Positions 62,585-64,000 of a stretch of DNA of 64,000 nt are shown in pieces. The stretch lies in assembly GCA_963706755.1 (NCBI GenBank), contig CAVPNH010000005.1:1-64000 (forward strand), written 5' to 3'. Made by a program: the position numbers and the translations under genes. The notes beneath the pieces are model-generated. The model was not told the origin of the DNA. It ran no database searches and worked only from the letters and a program-made list of their open reading frames with translations. Source of the DNA: RPQJ01 sp963706755. GTDB lineage: Bacteria > Pseudomonadota > Gammaproteobacteria > Steroidobacterales > Steroidobacteraceae. How positions within the stretch are numbered: position 1 is the stretch's first letter; the number at the start of each line of letters is the position of its first letter.

Positions 62585-62839
62585 GTGGCAACCCTGATAG
62601 GTGACATTGCCTTACTGATCGCTGCGCTATCGGCGTTAACTTTTCTTGCAAGCCTCGTTGTGTGCAAGCGCACTGACTTGACTTGGAGCGCGTTTTTGGC
62701 TGCAGGACCACTGATTCTCCTCAGGCCGAGGCGGTACTTGGAGGACGAGTTCGCGCATATTCCGCCAATTTTGTTTTTCATTACGATGTCGATGTTTGCC
62801 GTGGCTTGGGTAGGAGGCTGGTTCGCAAACAATGCATAA
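62585..62839 (+). CDS. putative immunity protein 3, small two-pass membrane protein
   Basis: An 84-residue protein with a GTG start, 10 bp after the stop of module 3 and preceded by GGAAGGAA. Two hydrophobic segments (about 3-25 and 58-80) flank a basic loop (PRRYLEDEF). No family recognised. Immunity role is inferred from position. AT-richer than the flanking amidase gene. Confidence 0.6.
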   Translation: MATLIGDIALLIAALSALTFLASLVVCKRTDLTWSAFLAAGPLILLRPRRYLEDEFAHIPPILFFITMSMFAVAWVGGWFANNA

Positions 62840-62931
62840 TCAGAATCGACGTCGGTCCCACTGACCTGCGTGGCGATTTTCGGACCGTTTGATTCCTGGC
62901 AAGTGGCCGGAACCACGCTGGCTCAAACCAC

Positions 62932-64000
62932 CTACCGCTCCGCGAGCGTCTGCGCCGCGCCGCCCCCGCCGCGCTGCGCGGCGGAGAGCGCCGCGACCTT
63001 GGTTCCCGGCGGCGGGCGGTCGTAGAAATAATTCCTCACGCCGTCGCGAATGGCCTCGGCGAGGCGTTGCTGCTGGTCGGAGTCGCGCAGCCGGCGCTCG
63101 TCCGTCGGCATTGGAGATGAACGCCGTCTCGACCAGCATGGAGGGAATGTCGGGCGACTTGAGCACGACGAAGCCCGCGTGCTGCACGCGCGGGCGGTGC
63201 ACCGTGCCGATGCGGCGCAGCGAGGCGAGCACGCTGTCGGCGGCCTCGACGCTGCTGCTCACCGATTCCTTCTGCGTGACGTCGAGCAGCACCGAGGCGA
63301 GCACGTCGCTCTTGTCGTCGAGCGACACGCCGCCCTTCAAGTCGGCGGCGTTCTCGCTCTCGGCCAGCCAGCGCGCGGCCTCGTCGGATGCGCCGCGCAG
63401 CGAGAGCACGTAGACGGACGAGCCGTACACGTCGTGGTTGCGCACTGAGTCCGCGTGAACCGAGACGAACATGTCCGCGCCGAGCTGGCGCGCCTTGCGC
63501 GTGCGGCTGCCGAGGGTGATGAAGTAGTCGCCGTCGCGGATCAGCACGGCGCGCATGCCGTCCTCCGCGTCGATCGCCGCAGCGAGCCGGCGCGCGATGG
63601 CGAGCGTGACGTCTTTTTCCTGGGTACCGCCTCGGCCGAGCGCGCCGGGATCCTGCCCGCCGTGACCTGCATCCACCGCGACCACGAGGTCGCGACCGTT
63701 TGCGTCGGCAACCGCCAGTCGCTTGACGGGACTCGCGGTCTCGACGCCGCACCGGCGCGACGGCGACACCGCACCGGGCGAGGCGCGGCCGCGCCGGACG
63801 CATGAGTAGACTCGAGGCGCAGGCGGTCGGTGCCAGCTCGACCACGAGGTGGCCCGCCTTGCCTTCCGGCCCGACCGTGAAACTGCGCATCGCATGGGCG
63901 CGGTCGAGGTCCAGGACCAGCCGCAGGCCGTGGTTCGGCCGCGGCCCGGTGCGAACCGCCTTCACCGGCCCCTGCCCGTCCGGCAGGACCTTGCGCGAAA
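62932..64000 (-). CDS. N-acetylmuramoyl-L-alanine amidase, AmiC/AmiB type (5' end outside window; at least two frameshifts)
   Basis: Zinc amidase that cleaves septal peptidoglycan. The start is beyond base 64000. At the window edge the frame reads an AMIN-like segment (GPVKAVRTGPRPNHGLRLVL). Somewhere in the variable linker (about 63730-63850) one extra base shifts the frame to the catalytic domain: VVAVDAGHGGQDPGALG (zinc His), FVSVHADSV (zinc His) and MLVETAFISN (catalytic Glu). After FISN a second extra base near 63109 shifts again; removing it gives PTDERRLRDSDQQQRLAEAI and the end AQTLAER at 62932. No LysM domain. In many Gammaproteobacteria this gene directly precedes mutL; here 13.9 kb separate them. 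Confidence 0.88.

Overview
The window comes from a GC-rich (roughly two-thirds G+C by eye) gammaproteobacterium that I cannot place to genus. The inference rests on gene order: amiB/C-type amidase, mutL, miaA, hfq, hflX, hflK, hflC, yjeT, purA; rnr followed by rlmB; rpsF, rpsR, a DUF2232 gene, rplI, dnaB, alr; rpsP, rimM, trmD, rplS next to ffh. This combined chromosomal backbone is typical of Gammaproteobacteria. No phage, plasmid, CRISPR or insertion sequence is visible.

Layout. 1-2.5 kb: clpA (cut by the window edge) and clpS on the minus strand. 2.7-8.6 kb: a compact type II secretion operon gspC-D-E-F. 8.6-11.5 kb: a palindromic repeat, a DUF3313-like exported protein, a methyltransferase, a queuosine-precursor transporter and hslR. 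11.5-18.3 kb: threonine catabolism (kbl-tdh), a membrane-anchored hydrolase, a dicarboxylate symporter, an Old Yellow Enzyme and a medium-chain dehydrogenase. 18.4-23.7 kb: sppA, the rpsP-rimM-trmD-rplS operon and ffh. 23.8-29.9 kb: a YpjD/CcsA-like protein, a CorB-like protein, radA and a Ser/Thr kinase, PP2C phosphatase, FHA trio. 29.9-34.5 kb: the rpsF-rpsR-DUF2232-rplI-dnaB-alr operon. 34.7-39.7 kb: rnr-rlmB-TPR protein and tRNA-Leu(CAG). 39.8-49.0 kb: an acyl-CoA dehydrogenase and the purA-to-mutL block.

The accessory part is 49.4-62.9 kb, lying between mutL and the amidase, which are neighbours in many Gammaproteobacteria. It is a divergent polymorphic-toxin locus. On the plus strand a 2001-residue secreted SpvB/FG-GAP/Rhs protein ends in a hydrophobic toxin-like tip, followed by a membrane protein, an orphan Rhs core with a second tip, and a small membrane protein. 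On the minus strand, starting only 82 bp away, are two more orphan core/tip modules, each again followed by a membrane protein. All four tips differ, whereas about 700 bp of the Rhs core of the three orphans looks identical by eye, in both orientations. The arrangement could let recombination or inversion exchange the tips of the long protein. I consider this the most interesting content of the window.

A quality note matters for any reader: several conserved genes (the Old Yellow Enzyme, the dehydrogenase, sppA, miaA, mutL, the amidase) each carry one to three apparent single-base insertions. Removing exactly those bases restores full-length, family-like proteins. Residual insertion-type sequencing error is the simplest explanation, but real mutations cannot be excluded from sequence alone.
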